Assembly (NCBI GenBank): GCA_963696075.1
Contig: CAVOJD010000006.1
Span: 620,001-684,000 of the forward strand
From: CAJQQK01 sp963696075
GTDB taxonomy: Bacteria > Pseudomonadota > Alphaproteobacteria > Rhizobiales > Hyphomicrobiaceae
Length of the DNA: 64,000 nt
Direction: 5' to 3'
A model generated the notes under the pieces. It did not search any database, was not told the origin of the DNA, and saw nothing but the letters and a program-made list of their open reading frames with translations. The position numbers and the translations under genes were made by a program. Positions 26,701 to 36,560 of this stretch are shown here, piece after piece; within the stretch, counting starts at the first letter, position 1; each line of letters starts with the position of its first letter.

Positions 26701-29515
26701 AAGCGCCGGTGGAGCCGATGATGGCAATACGGTCAATCCCGGGCCGGGTGGCCAGCTGATCACGATTGGTGGTGACAATGACATCCCCGGTCCCACCAGT
26801 GAGCTCTATGACCTGGCGGCGCTTGGCGTGATTGCCAATGGTGCGACATCCATTGATCTGACAACATCAAGTAATCACGCGTTTGACTATCTTAGTATTG
26901 TCTGGATTCAGGCCGACGGGGTTGAGCCAATCCGCTCAGATGTTGACACGGACGCCGACGGGATTGTCGACAGCCTTGACATCGATTCAGACAATGACGG
27001 AATCACCGACAATATCGAGGCGCAGACGACTGCTGGCTACACCGCGCCTCTAGGTACCGATGCAGATGCCGACGGCCTCGATGACGCTTATGATACGTCC
27101 GCTACGACGGGTGCCGCATTTTCGCTTGGCGTGACGCCAGTGGACACGGATTTGGATGGAACTCCAGACCTCCGCGACACTGACAGCGACAATGACAGTA
27201 TCTCCGACACCCTTGAAGCCGGGTTGGCCGGCAGCGCCACAGGTGCGTCTTCTGCCGCCAATGACGCCGATGGCGATGGCCTGTTCGACGTGTTCGATAC
27301 CCAGAACTCCACGTCTGCCGATGACGGCTTTGTCGTCAACGAGGGGCTGAGTGCGGGCGCGCTGGCTTATCCCGACACCGACGGCGACGCCGCCAGTGCC
27401 ATCCCCCTCGCTGCCGATGTGGATTTCCGCGACAATAACGTACCCCCGTCAACGACCAACGGTGCTGCGGCCTACGCCGAAGACACGCCCATCGTGTTCC
27501 AGGTCTCGGACTTCAATTTCGCTGACGCCGACGCCGGCGACCAGTTGGAATATGTTCGGATCGACGGCCTGCCGTCTGTTGGTACACTCGAGTACAACGG
27601 CTCACCCGTCAGTGTCGGCGCGAGCATTTCCAGGGCGAACCTGTCGAACCTGCAGTACGTCCCGAGCATCAACCAGAGTGCCTCCGACAGCTTCGACTTC
27701 TCCGTCGGAGACGACGCGCAGTTTTCAGCGTCCGCGACGTTCTTCATCACCGCCACCCCGTCCAACGACTCACCCGTGCCCGTCATTGCGCCGGGCGGGA
27801 ACGGGACCGTTATCGAGGCAGGGGCGGGCGATCCCGTGCCCTTCGCCCTGACGACAGGTGGCGCGCCGGTCGAAATCAGTGTCGGCGATCTCGCAGCCCA
27901 ACTCGTGATCGATGATATCGAACAAACCGAATTCGGCATCGGTGTCATCGCCGCTGATGAGACCAGCGGTGTCTGGCAGTACAAGCGCACCGATATCGTC
28001 GGCCACGACTGGACCGACTTCCAGTTGAATGATCCGGGCAACCTCGACCCGACGCCGGTGCCGGATGGCGAAGCGTTGCTGATGGACCCGGATGCGCTCA
28101 TTCGCTTCGTGCCGGATGCAAATTTCTCTGGAACGGCCAATTTCCAGTTCCGCATTTGGGACCAGACAGTCGGCACGGCCTCCAACCCGCCATCGACCAT
28201 TCTCGATGACAGCGGCGGTGCGCCGCCGACGGCAACGTCGTCCCTGTCGTCGACGGTTTTCCTCGCGGGAACCGCAACCGACTATGATGGCGACGGCATG
28301 GCCGACGTCGATGACCTCGACGACGATAACGATGGCATCTTGGACGTCGGCGAAATGATCGTTGCCCAAGGCACTGAGGAGTTCTTCGAGAACCCCACCA
28401 ACGTGCCCTTCACGTCGAACCGCGATGGGTTTGATGCTGCCTATCCGGTCGGCACCAGCCCGTTGTCGAATTTCGCCGGCAGTTCCGGTTACTTCACGAA
28501 CGCCGATCTCACCCAGTCGGGTTCCGGATCGACAGTTGCTCTCCTTCCGGCCTATGAGGGCAACTACTATTCCGGCCTGCATTCCGGCGAGAATTTTGAC
28601 CAGGAAGTGATCCAGCTCGAACTGGACATTCCGGTGTCGACCGGCCAGGAGGTCGGCCTCAGCTTCGCCGCCTACCTGATTCAGTTCGAAAGCGTTGCCG
28701 GCGGCTACTTCAACCAGCCTGGCAAGTTCGAGATGTTCGGCATTCACTCAGGCTCGACGGCGACCACCGGGTCGGAAGCCCCCAATAGCGCGACCAACAT
28801 CGACACCACGACGTCGACCAGTATCGGTCTGCACCCCGACGTGGACAAACTTGGCGAAACTGGCCTCATCACGAATACGACCGCGTGGCAGGAGTACGTC
28901 ATCAGTTTCACCGCGACCGCTGACTACGATCGCATTCTGATCGTGCCGACCAGCGCAGGCGTCAATTCCGGTGGTCCAAACCCGCTCGATATATCCACAT
29001 TCCTGGCAATTGACGCGGTCAACTTCGGCCTGCTGACGGATGTCGACACCGACACCGACGGCGTCATCGACCGCCTCGATATCGACAGCGACAATGACGG
29101 CGTTTCGGACCTGATCGAAAGTGGTCAGGACTACACAGTTGTCGACGCGAACAACGACGGCGTCCACGATGGCGGCGTTGATGCCGATGGCATTCCGGTC
29201 GCGGCCAACGGCGGCGTGACGTCACTCGACACCGATGGCGACGGCCTCGTTGATCGATTGGATCTCGACTCCGATGGCGACTTGATCCCCGATCAGGTCG
29301 AAGCCCAGCCGACCGCCGGCTACCAGTCGCTGACCAATGTCAACAACGCCGCCAATTTCGGCGTCAACGACATCGCCCTGTTCGCGCCATCCGACACCGA
29401 TGGTGATGGAACCTTCGACTTCCGCGATTTCGATCCGATTCCGATGGCAAGTCCGACCTCGTTGAAAGCGGCTGACCGCGACAGGCGTCGATGCCAACGG
29501 CGATGGTGCAGATGA
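23762..29515 (+). CDS. Giant adhesin A, segment 1 (LEPR / DUF4347 N-terminus)
   Basis: First part of one giant gene (23762-43450) broken by indels. Start ATG 23762 has GGGGGA 4 nt upstream; ATG 23867 is an alternative that aligns best with adhesins B and C. LEPRVVFDAAGVALAAD begins near residue 66. DUF4347 spans about 127-285, with His181 in HILSHG and Cys225 in LIYGCDVAAG. Then come cadherin-like domains, a jelly-roll-like region (25080-25650), DxDxDG calcium-type repeats (DDIDDDNDGILD; DSLDIDSDNDGITDNIEAQ) and Ig-like folds. Sense translation ends near 29434. Indels at about 29434, 29473 and 29588 shift the frame to the next segment. No RTX nonapeptides were seen. Confidence 0.85.
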   Translation: MPRNDKRKSGSSDRRAFTSTEFTTRSQDIQSPSDTMTNDQITTARLMQLLRKIGATSPAGPVRLVLEPRVVFDAAGVALAADTLDPVEAGDASTDGAGHDGAASLTDNADLADALFQADGSETVRDVVFIDAGINNPEALIDAVPAGAEYVLLSAERDGIVQIADYLEGRTGVGAIHILSHGDAGTLRIGNATLDLASITGEHADALAIIKSSLGDDADILIYGCDVAAGAAGQAFVDAFAEATGADVAASDDPTGAADLGGDWDLEVQAGAVEATALAATGWRDLLNDPPIIDLNSNASAGDTDVDFTVTFVEDSGPVAIAAASSSTFDANGDGVQTLSIVVGGLADGNDEVLVIAGQTLPLATSETIGNVTIPGTTTLVDISYDSASGRIEVREADNGAIAHADIAALIHSITYENISNTPNASAQRTFEFQIVEQNNAFIIDFEELTAGSRASAAELESDPYWGGDYILESQNGYVGTQGQNVQLGDPNDQLRFANTIGQNATGNFLFHRTGGAVPAGETTVFGRSGIDVSSGIDYTVSVDLARENGLPSGPFSIVVDGNVIGVVNETQIPIGSFSTFTFTFNSGAASSVDFSIENASTNFGGNDFAIDNIIFTPQSPIVSNIARSTVSVQAVNDVPLAVDDGPVVVLPNTVTNIDVLNGAGADSDVEGDPLAVSGIIDPANPGTVIAIDALNPTVTLASGTTVTLLSDGTLDVVVAPGNAETETFDYEISDGNGGTDTATVTLLRDTDGDGVANIDDIDDDNDGILDVNEQSIIEPTGLDAYFFGAYTLSVDGTYDDSTTANQTVTINKPAGATVAAVYVMSMDMPEVNGPSSDIRVAGIPVTLPNVETSTTVLVGGVTPNVNINRWGDVTTDLDAYLNGLPTGASTFEMEEVVPGAANGSVIMVVWNDPAKTNSMVALQFSSLRTSDGTGVSIPLAPVNTQAPGFNMKMGLGIGHSTGTAAEVSSLSINGSLVTASAGGADDGNTVNPGPGGQLITIGGDNDIPGPTSELYDLAALGVIANGATSIDLTTSSNHAFDYLSIVWIQADGVEPIRSDVDTDADGIVDSLDIDSDNDGITDNIEAQTTAGYTAPLGTDADADGLDDAYDTSATTGAAFSLGVTPVDTDLDGTPDLRDTDSDNDSISDTLEAGLAGSATGASSAANDADGDGLFDVFDTQNSTSADDGFVVNEGLSAGALAYPDTDGDAASAIPLAADVDFRDNNVPPSTTNGAAAYAEDTPIVFQVSDFNFADADAGDQLEYVRIDGLPSVGTLEYNGSPVSVGASISRANLSNLQYVPSINQSASDSFDFSVGDDAQFSASATFFITATPSNDSPVPVIAPGGNGTVIEAGAGDPVPFALTTGGAPVEISVGDLAAQLVIDDIEQTEFGIGVIAADETSGVWQYKRTDIVGHDWTDFQLNDPGNLDPTPVPDGEALLMDPDALIRFVPDANFSGTANFQFRIWDQTVGTASNPPSTILDDSGGAPPTATSSLSSTVFLAGTATDYDGDGMADVDDLDDDNDGILDVGEMIVAQGTEEFFENPTNVPFTSNRDGFDAAYPVGTSPLSNFAGSSGYFTNADLTQSGSGSTVALLPAYEGNYYSGLHSGENFDQEVIQLELDIPVSTGQEVGLSFAAYLIQFESVAGGYFNQPGKFEMFGIHSGSTATTGSEAPNSATNIDTTTSTSIGLHPDVDKLGETGLITNTTAWQEYVISFTATADYDRILIVPTSAGVNSGGPNPLDISTFLAIDAVNFGLLTDVDTDTDGVIDRLDIDSDNDGVSDLIESGQDYTVVDANNDGVHDGGVDADGIPVAANGGVTSLDTDGDGLVDRLDLDSDGDLIPDQVEAQPTAGYQSLTNVNNAANFGVNDIALFAPSDTDGDGTFDFRDFDPIPMASPTSLKAADRDRRRCQRRWCR

Positions 29516-32500
29516 CGTCACCGCAACGTCCTATGGCGACGGCGATGGCAGCATCAACAATCCACAAGCAGCGCTTGCTAACGAAGTCCGGCGACACCAG
29601 CCAGGTCGCATATCGCGAAGGCGCGGACACCGATGGCGACAGCGTCGAAGACCACATCGACATCGACGACGACAACGACGGCATCCTCGACATCATCGAG
29701 GATACCAATGGCCAGTCGGCAGACGCGCTCGCCGACCTCGACGTGCCAGCCATCAACACCGGCGGCGCCAATACCAGCGTCACGGGCACCATGCCCGACG
29801 GCAATACCTTCACCATCGAGCGGGTCGATCCGGTCACGGGTAATCCGGTGCCATTCCGCCAGAATTCCAACACCGGCGATCCATTGGTGGTGATCGGTGA
29901 AAGCTCGACGAACTTTGCCGCGGGCGGCACACAGCCGGGCGTTGCGGGCGCTTTCGAGATGGTGAAGTTCGACGCGCGTGATAACCCCAACAACACGCCC
30001 GGCGATCCGCTGTCTTTCGTCATTACCTTCGACACGCCGCAGACCAATCCGGTCATCAATATCTCGGGCACCGCCAACCGGATCATCACGACGGATGTCC
30101 CATCGACGCTCAATCCAGGCGCGGCGGTCTATCTCAACAACTCTGGAACAGCCGTGGTCTCGGCGATCACCAACGGCGTACAGATCATCGGCGATCACAC
30201 GCTCGATGCGGCAACGATGTCGCTCACGATCGACGGCACGGTAACCTCGGTCACGCTCACGCTGGCCGAGTACCAGGACATCACGACGACCACCAACAAC
30301 GCGTTCGCAGGCTCTCTGGACAACTTCGGCATCGTCATCTCCGGCAACACGTTTGCCAATGACGCAGATGGCGACGGCATCCTGAACTCGCTCGACATCG
30401 ACAGCGATGATGACGGCATCACCGACAACATCGAAGCCCAGACGACGGACGGCTACATCGCGCCGTCTGGCACGGGCGCCAGTATTACCGACATCGATGG
30501 CGACGGGCTCGACGATGCATACGATGCCAATACCGCCGACACCACAAGTGCGGCTTCCCTCGGCCTGACGCCGGTCAACACCGACGCAGCCGGTGCGACG
30601 GGTGTCATCTATACGCCCGACACGACACCGGACTATATCGACACCGATTCCGATGGCGACGGCACCGCCGACGTCTTCGAGAACGGCCTTGGCGTCGCCC
30701 CTGTTTCGCCAACGCAAGGCGATGCCGATGGCGATGGTCTCAAGGACGCCTTCGAGACAGTCATCGACGGTAATGCCAATGACGGCTTCGTCGTCAACGA
30801 AGGCGTCACCGATCCGCTCCAGGCCGAAGCCAACAACAACGGCTATCTGCCGGATGACGGCGATGCGGTGGCAGGTTCCATCGTGCCGCTGACGGCGGAC
30901 CTCAACTTCCGCGACGCTGTGACGGACAACCAGCCCCCCGTCGACGGCGATGAGACGAACACCGTTCCGCAAAGTGAGACGACGGATGTCCTGGCCGCTG
31001 CCGGCCTTCTCGCCAATGCCAGCGATGCCGATGGTGATCCACTCACCATCACGGGCTATACGATTGATGGCGTCCCCGGCACACAGACCGTCGGCACACC
31101 CGTCTACATCTCTGGCGTCGGCTCGATCACGATCGGCGCGGACGGCGGTTATTCCTTCACGCCGGTGATCGGCTACTCGGGCGCTGTTCCCGTCATCACC
31201 TATACGGTCGATGACGGCAACGGCGGCACCGACACCTCGACACTGTCTCTGACCGTCGATCCGGTCCCGACACCGCGCGCTTCAGGCATCGACACCGACA
31301 ACGACGGTATCGACGACGACATAGACCTTGACGACGACAACGACGGCATCCTCGACGAGGACGAGGGCACGTTCGTTGAGGGCGAATCGCCGATCACCGA
31401 CCTTGTCCTGGTGCTCGATGGATCGAACAGCGTCTTCTTCTTCAACTTCCTGGACATGCTCGAGTCGACGGCAAGCGCCATCGAAGACCAATCCGTCGTC
31501 CCGCACAACGGATCGGTCCGCCTCACGGTCGTCCAGTTCGCGACAACCGCCCGGGTCGAGCTCGCACCCGTCATCGTCAATGGATCGAACATCGCCTCGA
31601 TCGCCGCGACCATTCGCAATATCGAATACATGGACCAGGGGTCTTTAACGCACACGGGTATCGATCTCGCGGTGTCCGAGCTTGCCGGCCTCAGCCCTGT
31701 CTCCGCCAATCAGACCATGGTGCTCATCACGGACGGCGCGCCGGAGAACGTTACCGCTGCCACAACGGCTGTGACCAACGCTCAGGCCGCCGGGATCGAC
31801 ACCTTGAACGTGATCGGTATTGGCACCGAGGTTGACGACGCCTTCAACGAAAGCGTCGTCTTCCCGCAACCCGCCGACGATGACGACGGCTTCTATGTCA
31901 AGGCGAACACCTTCGCGGCGTACGAGAACGCGCTCCGGCAGGTCGTTGGAACCTCCGTTCCCGTCCTTGTCGATGTCGACAGCGATGGTGACGGCACCGT
32001 CGACCGTCTCGACCTCGACGCCGACAACGACGGCATCTCGGATCTGACCGAAAGCGGACAGGACGCATCCGTGGTCGACACCAACAACGACGGCATCGTC
32101 GACGGCACGGTCCTCGCCAACGGCGTGCCCGTCCAGGCCAACGGCGGCCAGGATCCCGCCGATAGTGACGGCGATGGCCGTGACGACTTCCGCGATCTCG
32201 ACAGCGACAACGACGGTATTGTCGACACCGTCGAGGCGCGTCCGACGGCGGGCTACGTTGCCAACGACGGAGACGTTACCGACAACGACAACGACGGCGA
32301 CGGTGTCATCGACATCTTCGATGCCAATGAAGGCGCCGGCACGTTCGGCGGCACATTCACGGCGCCGGTCGACACCGACGGCGATGGCACGGCGGACTTC
32401 CGCGACCTCGACTCGGACGACGACGGTCTGACCGACTTCGCCGAAAGCGGCCTCACGCCAGGTGCCGATGCGAACAACGACGGTGTCGGCGACGCTCTCG

Positions 32501-33420
32501 GCGCCACCCTCGGCGATCCCGACGGGATCGTGAACGATCCCCAAGCGGTGCTCGCCAATGAAGTCGGCGACACGACGGAGGTTGCCTACCGCGAATTCAC
32601 CGACATCGACAACGACGGTCTCTCCGCCAACCACGATCTCGATGATGACAACGACGGTATTCTGGATACAGCGGAAGGGTACAGTACAGAAGCAGTGTCA
32701 TTCCAAATCAATACCTTTGGAGTGCCGACACCAGTCAGTGCTGGCGCGGATCCTGCGGATATCCAGGCAGGCGATGTCTTTGTCTATTCAAATATCGCAA
32801 CAGGGCTGGACTTGCGTGTTGGCATCATCGAGAAAGTGGGTGCCGCTTCTTTAAATGGTGGCGAGATTGACGTTGGAAACCAAGGTCTTGCTGATGAATA
32901 TGTGGTATATGACTTGTCAGTCGTTGAATCTGGTTCCGTTACGACTGCAAATCTTGCCGGAACCTCGACTTCGATCGTGAATGCTGAGTTGTTTATTGGC
33001 GATTTGGATTCAAATGGTTTTAATTTTTCTGATTATGGCGGATATGAAACAAGCGTCGGCTCAGCCCCAAGTGCTGTTTCAGTCGGTTCTCAGCTTACCG
33101 GTTTGAGCGGCGTTGGACCTGCAGGAAGCTTCGACAGTTATGCTTTGCAAGTGTTCGGTACCGTCAACAATACTAATAGCAATCCCGATTTTGGCGTCAG
33201 CTTGCAATATGACAACTTCACGAGCGGTAGGTTTGTGCATGGCGTAACAGGTCTGACGCAACCCTTTGACCGTGGGGCCTTTTTGTCACTGACGGGTACG
33301 ATTGTAACAACCGTTGACCGTGACAATGACGGCATTGCCGATCACCTCGATCTCGATAGCGACAACGACGGCATCTCCGATCTCCAGAGCGACGGGCGGC
33401 ACGGGCGTTGCCCTGGCTGA
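29491..33420 (+). CDS. Giant adhesin A, segment 2 (vWFA and calcium-type repeats)
   Basis: Continuation of adhesin A in another frame; sense translation is good from about 29589 to 33390. It has alternating DTDGDG-type repeats (thrombospondin-3-like, for example DHIDIDDDNDGILDIIED), a cadherin-like domain (about 30930-31270), and a von Willebrand A domain at about 31393-31970. The vWFA metal site is present: DGSNS (31417-31431), Thr in SLTHTG, and LITDGAP. An A/T-richer block at about 32680-33310 (YSTEAVSFQINTFG...) recurs in adhesin B. The first residues of this open frame are out-of-phase sequence, not a true start. Confidence 0.8.
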   Translation: MPTAMVQMTSPQRPMATAMAASTIHKQRLLTKSGDTSQVAYREGADTDGDSVEDHIDIDDDNDGILDIIEDTNGQSADALADLDVPAINTGGANTSVTGTMPDGNTFTIERVDPVTGNPVPFRQNSNTGDPLVVIGESSTNFAAGGTQPGVAGAFEMVKFDARDNPNNTPGDPLSFVITFDTPQTNPVINISGTANRIITTDVPSTLNPGAAVYLNNSGTAVVSAITNGVQIIGDHTLDAATMSLTIDGTVTSVTLTLAEYQDITTTTNNAFAGSLDNFGIVISGNTFANDADGDGILNSLDIDSDDDGITDNIEAQTTDGYIAPSGTGASITDIDGDGLDDAYDANTADTTSAASLGLTPVNTDAAGATGVIYTPDTTPDYIDTDSDGDGTADVFENGLGVAPVSPTQGDADGDGLKDAFETVIDGNANDGFVVNEGVTDPLQAEANNNGYLPDDGDAVAGSIVPLTADLNFRDAVTDNQPPVDGDETNTVPQSETTDVLAAAGLLANASDADGDPLTITGYTIDGVPGTQTVGTPVYISGVGSITIGADGGYSFTPVIGYSGAVPVITYTVDDGNGGTDTSTLSLTVDPVPTPRASGIDTDNDGIDDDIDLDDDNDGILDEDEGTFVEGESPITDLVLVLDGSNSVFFFNFLDMLESTASAIEDQSVVPHNGSVRLTVVQFATTARVELAPVIVNGSNIASIAATIRNIEYMDQGSLTHTGIDLAVSELAGLSPVSANQTMVLITDGAPENVTAATTAVTNAQAAGIDTLNVIGIGTEVDDAFNESVVFPQPADDDDGFYVKANTFAAYENALRQVVGTSVPVLVDVDSDGDGTVDRLDLDADNDGISDLTESGQDASVVDTNNDGIVDGTVLANGVPVQANGGQDPADSDGDGRDDFRDLDSDNDGIVDTVEARPTAGYVANDGDVTDNDNDGDGVIDIFDANEGAGTFGGTFTAPVDTDGDGTADFRDLDSDDDGLTDFAESGLTPGADANNDGVGDALGATLGDPDGIVNDPQAVLANEVGDTTEVAYREFTDIDNDGLSANHDLDDDNDGILDTAEGYSTEAVSFQINTFGVPTPVSAGADPADIQAGDVFVYSNIATGLDLRVGIIEKVGAASLNGGEIDVGNQGLADEYVVYDLSVVESGSVTTANLAGTSTSIVNAELFIGDLDSNGFNFSDYGGYETSVGSAPSAVSVGSQLTGLSGVGPAGSFDSYALQVFGTVNNTNSNPDFGVSLQYDNFTSGRFVHGVTGLTQPFDRGAFLSLTGTIVTTVDRDNDGIADHLDLDSDNDGISDLQSDGRHGRCPG

Positions 33421-34702
33421 CACCAACAACGACGGCACGATCTCCTGGCCGAATCTCGTGGCCGCCGGCGCGACCGGGACCGGCGACATCGACGGCGATG
33501 GCCTGATGGACATCTTCGATGCCGACACGGCCGATATCAGTGCGGCGGCCTCCGTCGGCACCACGCCGATCGACAGCGACGGCGACGGCCTCACCGACCA
33601 GATCGACCTCGATGCGGACGGCGATGGCATCGCCGACACGATCGAGGCGCGCCCGACGGCGGGCTATGTCGCCAACGACGGCAACGTCACTGACAACGAC
33701 GCCGATGGCGATGGCGTCATCGACATCTTCGATGCCAACGACGGCACCGGCACCTTCGGCGGCACGTTCGCGGCGCCCGAGGACACCGACGGCGATGGAA
33801 CCGTCGATTACCTCGACACAGACTCGGATGACGACGCCTTGCTGGACAGCGCCGAAAGCGGCCTGACGCCAGGCGCCGACGCCAATGGGGATGGCATCGG
33901 TGACGGGACAGGTGCGTCCTATGCCGACCCCGATGGGATCGTAAACAATCCGCAGACGGCGCTCGCGAACCAGACCGGCGACACCACCGAGGTCGGCTAC
34001 CGCGAAGTCAACGATCCGCCGATCCCGGTCGATCCGCTCGGCCCCCTCAACCTCAATCCGACGGGCGACGCTCATGAGGTCCAGGGCTTCGACAACGAGC
34101 TGATATCGATCGACCTGTCCGAAGGCTTCAGCGACCCCAATGGCGACCCGCTGAGCTTCACCGTTGACATGACGGGCGCGCCCGCATGGCTGACGTTCGA
34201 TCCTTTGACCAACACCTTCACCGGCACGCCGCCCATCGACAACCCCGGCGACACGGCGGGCGTCACATTCGTCATTCCTGTTACGGTTGACGATGGCGCT
34301 GGCGGCACGCTGACCTCGTCTGTGACGTTCCGGATCGATAACCCGGCGCCGATCGCATTCGCCGAAACGACCACGACCACACACAACACCCCGGTGGTCG
34401 TCGACTTCCTGGCGAATGACATCGAACCCGACGGCGATCCACTGACGGTGACGAGCGCAACGCTCGTCAATCCGGCTGACGGCACGCTGACCCAGGACCC
34501 TGTGACGCTTGCATGGACCTTCACCCCGGCTGTCGGTTTCGTCGGCGACGCTGTCATCAACTACACGATTGAGGACCAGGACGGCGGAACATCTTCCTCG
34601 ACCCATACGGTCACGGTGGCCAACGCCCCGCCGACCCGGTCGACCCGAACCCGGGCGACCCGACAACGCCGGAGCCCGATCCGCTCGATCCCAACAACCT
34701 GA
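33314..34702 (+). CDS. Giant adhesin A, segment 3 (first He_PIG/cadherin pair)
   Basis: Adhesin A resumes in this frame at about 33392 (TGGTGVALADTNNDG). It contains three DxDGDG blocks very like those of adhesin B at about 47,760-48,370 (EARPTAGYVANDGNVTDND). Then comes the first 210-residue unit: a He_PIG/CADG-type domain (GAPAWLTFDPLTNTFTGTPP) followed by a cadherin-like domain (VVVDFLANDIEPDGDPLTVTSATL). Sense ends at about 34636, where one base is missing relative to the other repeat copies (GCCGACCCGG against GCCGACGCCGG). Confidence 0.78.
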   Translation: MTVTMTALPITSISIATTTASPISRATGGTGVALADTNNDGTISWPNLVAAGATGTGDIDGDGLMDIFDADTADISAAASVGTTPIDSDGDGLTDQIDLDADGDGIADTIEARPTAGYVANDGNVTDNDADGDGVIDIFDANDGTGTFGGTFAAPEDTDGDGTVDYLDTDSDDDALLDSAESGLTPGADANGDGIGDGTGASYADPDGIVNNPQTALANQTGDTTEVGYREVNDPPIPVDPLGPLNLNPTGDAHEVQGFDNELISIDLSEGFSDPNGDPLSFTVDMTGAPAWLTFDPLTNTFTGTPPIDNPGDTAGVTFVIPVTVDDGAGGTLTSSVTFRIDNPAPIAFAETTTTTHNTPVVVDFLANDIEPDGDPLTVTSATLVNPADGTLTQDPVTLAWTFTPAVGFVGDAVINYTIEDQDGGTSSSTHTVTVANAPPTRSTRTRATRQRRSPIRSIPTT

Positions 34703-36560
34703 TCGTGCCGGGCACCGACAACGTCGCCCTGACGCTGAACCTCAACGACTACTACGACGACCCCAACGGCGATCCGCTGAGCTACACCGTCGACATGACG
34801 GGCGCGCCAGCCTGGCTGACGTATGATGCAGCAACCCAGACGTTCTCCGGCACGCCGCCGGTCGACAACCCGGGCGATGCGGCAGGCAGTACCTACGCCA
34901 TCCCGGTGACCGTCGATGACGGTAACGGGGGCAGTGTGTCCGCGACGGTGACGTTCCGGATCACCAACCCAACGCCGGATGCGGTCGACGATACGACGGT
35001 GACGACGGTCGGCACGGCCGTGGTGGTGCCGCTGCTCGCCAACGATACCGATCCCGACGGCGATCCGCTGACGGTGACGGGCGCAACGCTCGCCGACCCG
35101 ACCCAGGGCACGCTGAGCCAGGACCCGGTCACGCTTGAATGGACCTTCACGCCCTCGGCGACGTTCGTCACGGGCTCCGCGGTCATCAACTACACGATTG
35201 AGGACCAGGATGGCGGCACGGATACCGCGATCCACACCGTGACCATCGGCAATGCACCGCCGATCGCCGGTTGACCCGGTGCCGGGCGACCCGACAACGC
35301 CGGAGCCCGATCCGCTGGATCCCAACAACCTGATCGTGCCGGGCACCGACAACGTCGCCCTGACGCTCGACCTCAACGACTACTACGACGACCCCAACGG
35401 CGATCCGCTGAGCTACACCGTCGACATGACGGGCGGCACCTGCCTGGCTGACGTATGACGCAGCAACCGAGACGTTCTCCGGCACGCCGCCGGTCGACAA
35501 CGCGGGCGATGCGGCAGGCAGTACCTACGCCATCCCGGTGACCGTCGATGACGGTAACGGGGGCAGTGTGTCAGCAGTACGGTGACGTTCCAGATCACCA
35601 ACCCGACGCCGGATGCGGTTGACGATACGACGGTGACGACGGTCGGCACGGCCGTGGTGGTGCCGCTGCTCGCCAACGATACCGATCCGGACGGCGATCC
35701 GCTGACGGTGACGGCGGCAACGCTGGCCGACCCGACCCAGGGCACCCTGAGCCAGGACCCGGTCACGCTTGAATGGACGTTCACGCCCTCGGCGACGTTC
35801 GTCACGGGCTCGGCGGTCATCAACTACACGATTGAGGACCAGGATGGCGGCACGGATACCGCGATCCACACCGTGACCATCGGCAATGCGCCGCCGGCAC
35901 CACAGCCGCCAGTGACACCGCCGCCGGGCGAGCCGCCGGTCATCGTGGATCCGCTCGATCCGAACAACCTGATCGTCGAGGCGACGGACAACGTCGCCGC
36001 TGACGCTGGAAATCGACAATCATTTCGTCGACCCCAACGGTGATCCGCTGAGCTACACCGTCGACATGAGCGCGGCACCTGCCTGGCTGACATATGACGC
36101 AGCAACCGAGACGTTCTCCGGCACGCCGCCGGTCGACAACCCGGGCGATGCGGCAGGCAGTACCTACGCCATCCCGGTGACCGTCGATGACGGTAACGGG
36201 GGCAGTGTGTCCGCAGACGGTGACGTTCCGGATCACCAACCCAACGCCGGATGCGGTGGACGATACGACGGTGACGACGGTCGGCACGGCCGTGGTGGTG
36301 CCGCTGCTCGCCAACGATACCGATCCCGGACGGCGATCCGCTGACGGTGACGGCGGCAACGCTCGGCCGACCCGACCCAGGGCACGCTGAGCCAGGACCC
36401 GGTCACGCTTGAATGGACCTTCACGCCCTCGGCGACGTTCGTCACGGGCTCCGCGGTCATCAACTACACGATTGAGGACCAGGATGGCCGCACGGATGGA
36501 TCCCGTGACACGGCAAGCGCCGCGATCCGTGAAGGGCGAAAGCACCGCTGATCCAACACC
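34637..36560 (+). pseudogene. Giant adhesin A, heavily frame-broken repeat block
   Basis: Three 210-residue He_PIG + cadherin units that translate sensibly only in pieces (34705-35274, 35252-35458, 35582-36043, 36066-36344, 36187-36390). Comparison with intact copies locates extra bases near 35261, 35436, 35997, 36213, 36328 and 36362 and a missing base near 35572. At about 36499-36556 a stretch of 58 nt replaces the 10 nt present in the other copies. Order and content otherwise match the flanking array exactly, so this is part of the adhesin A gene, not a set of small genes. Confidence 0.75.
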
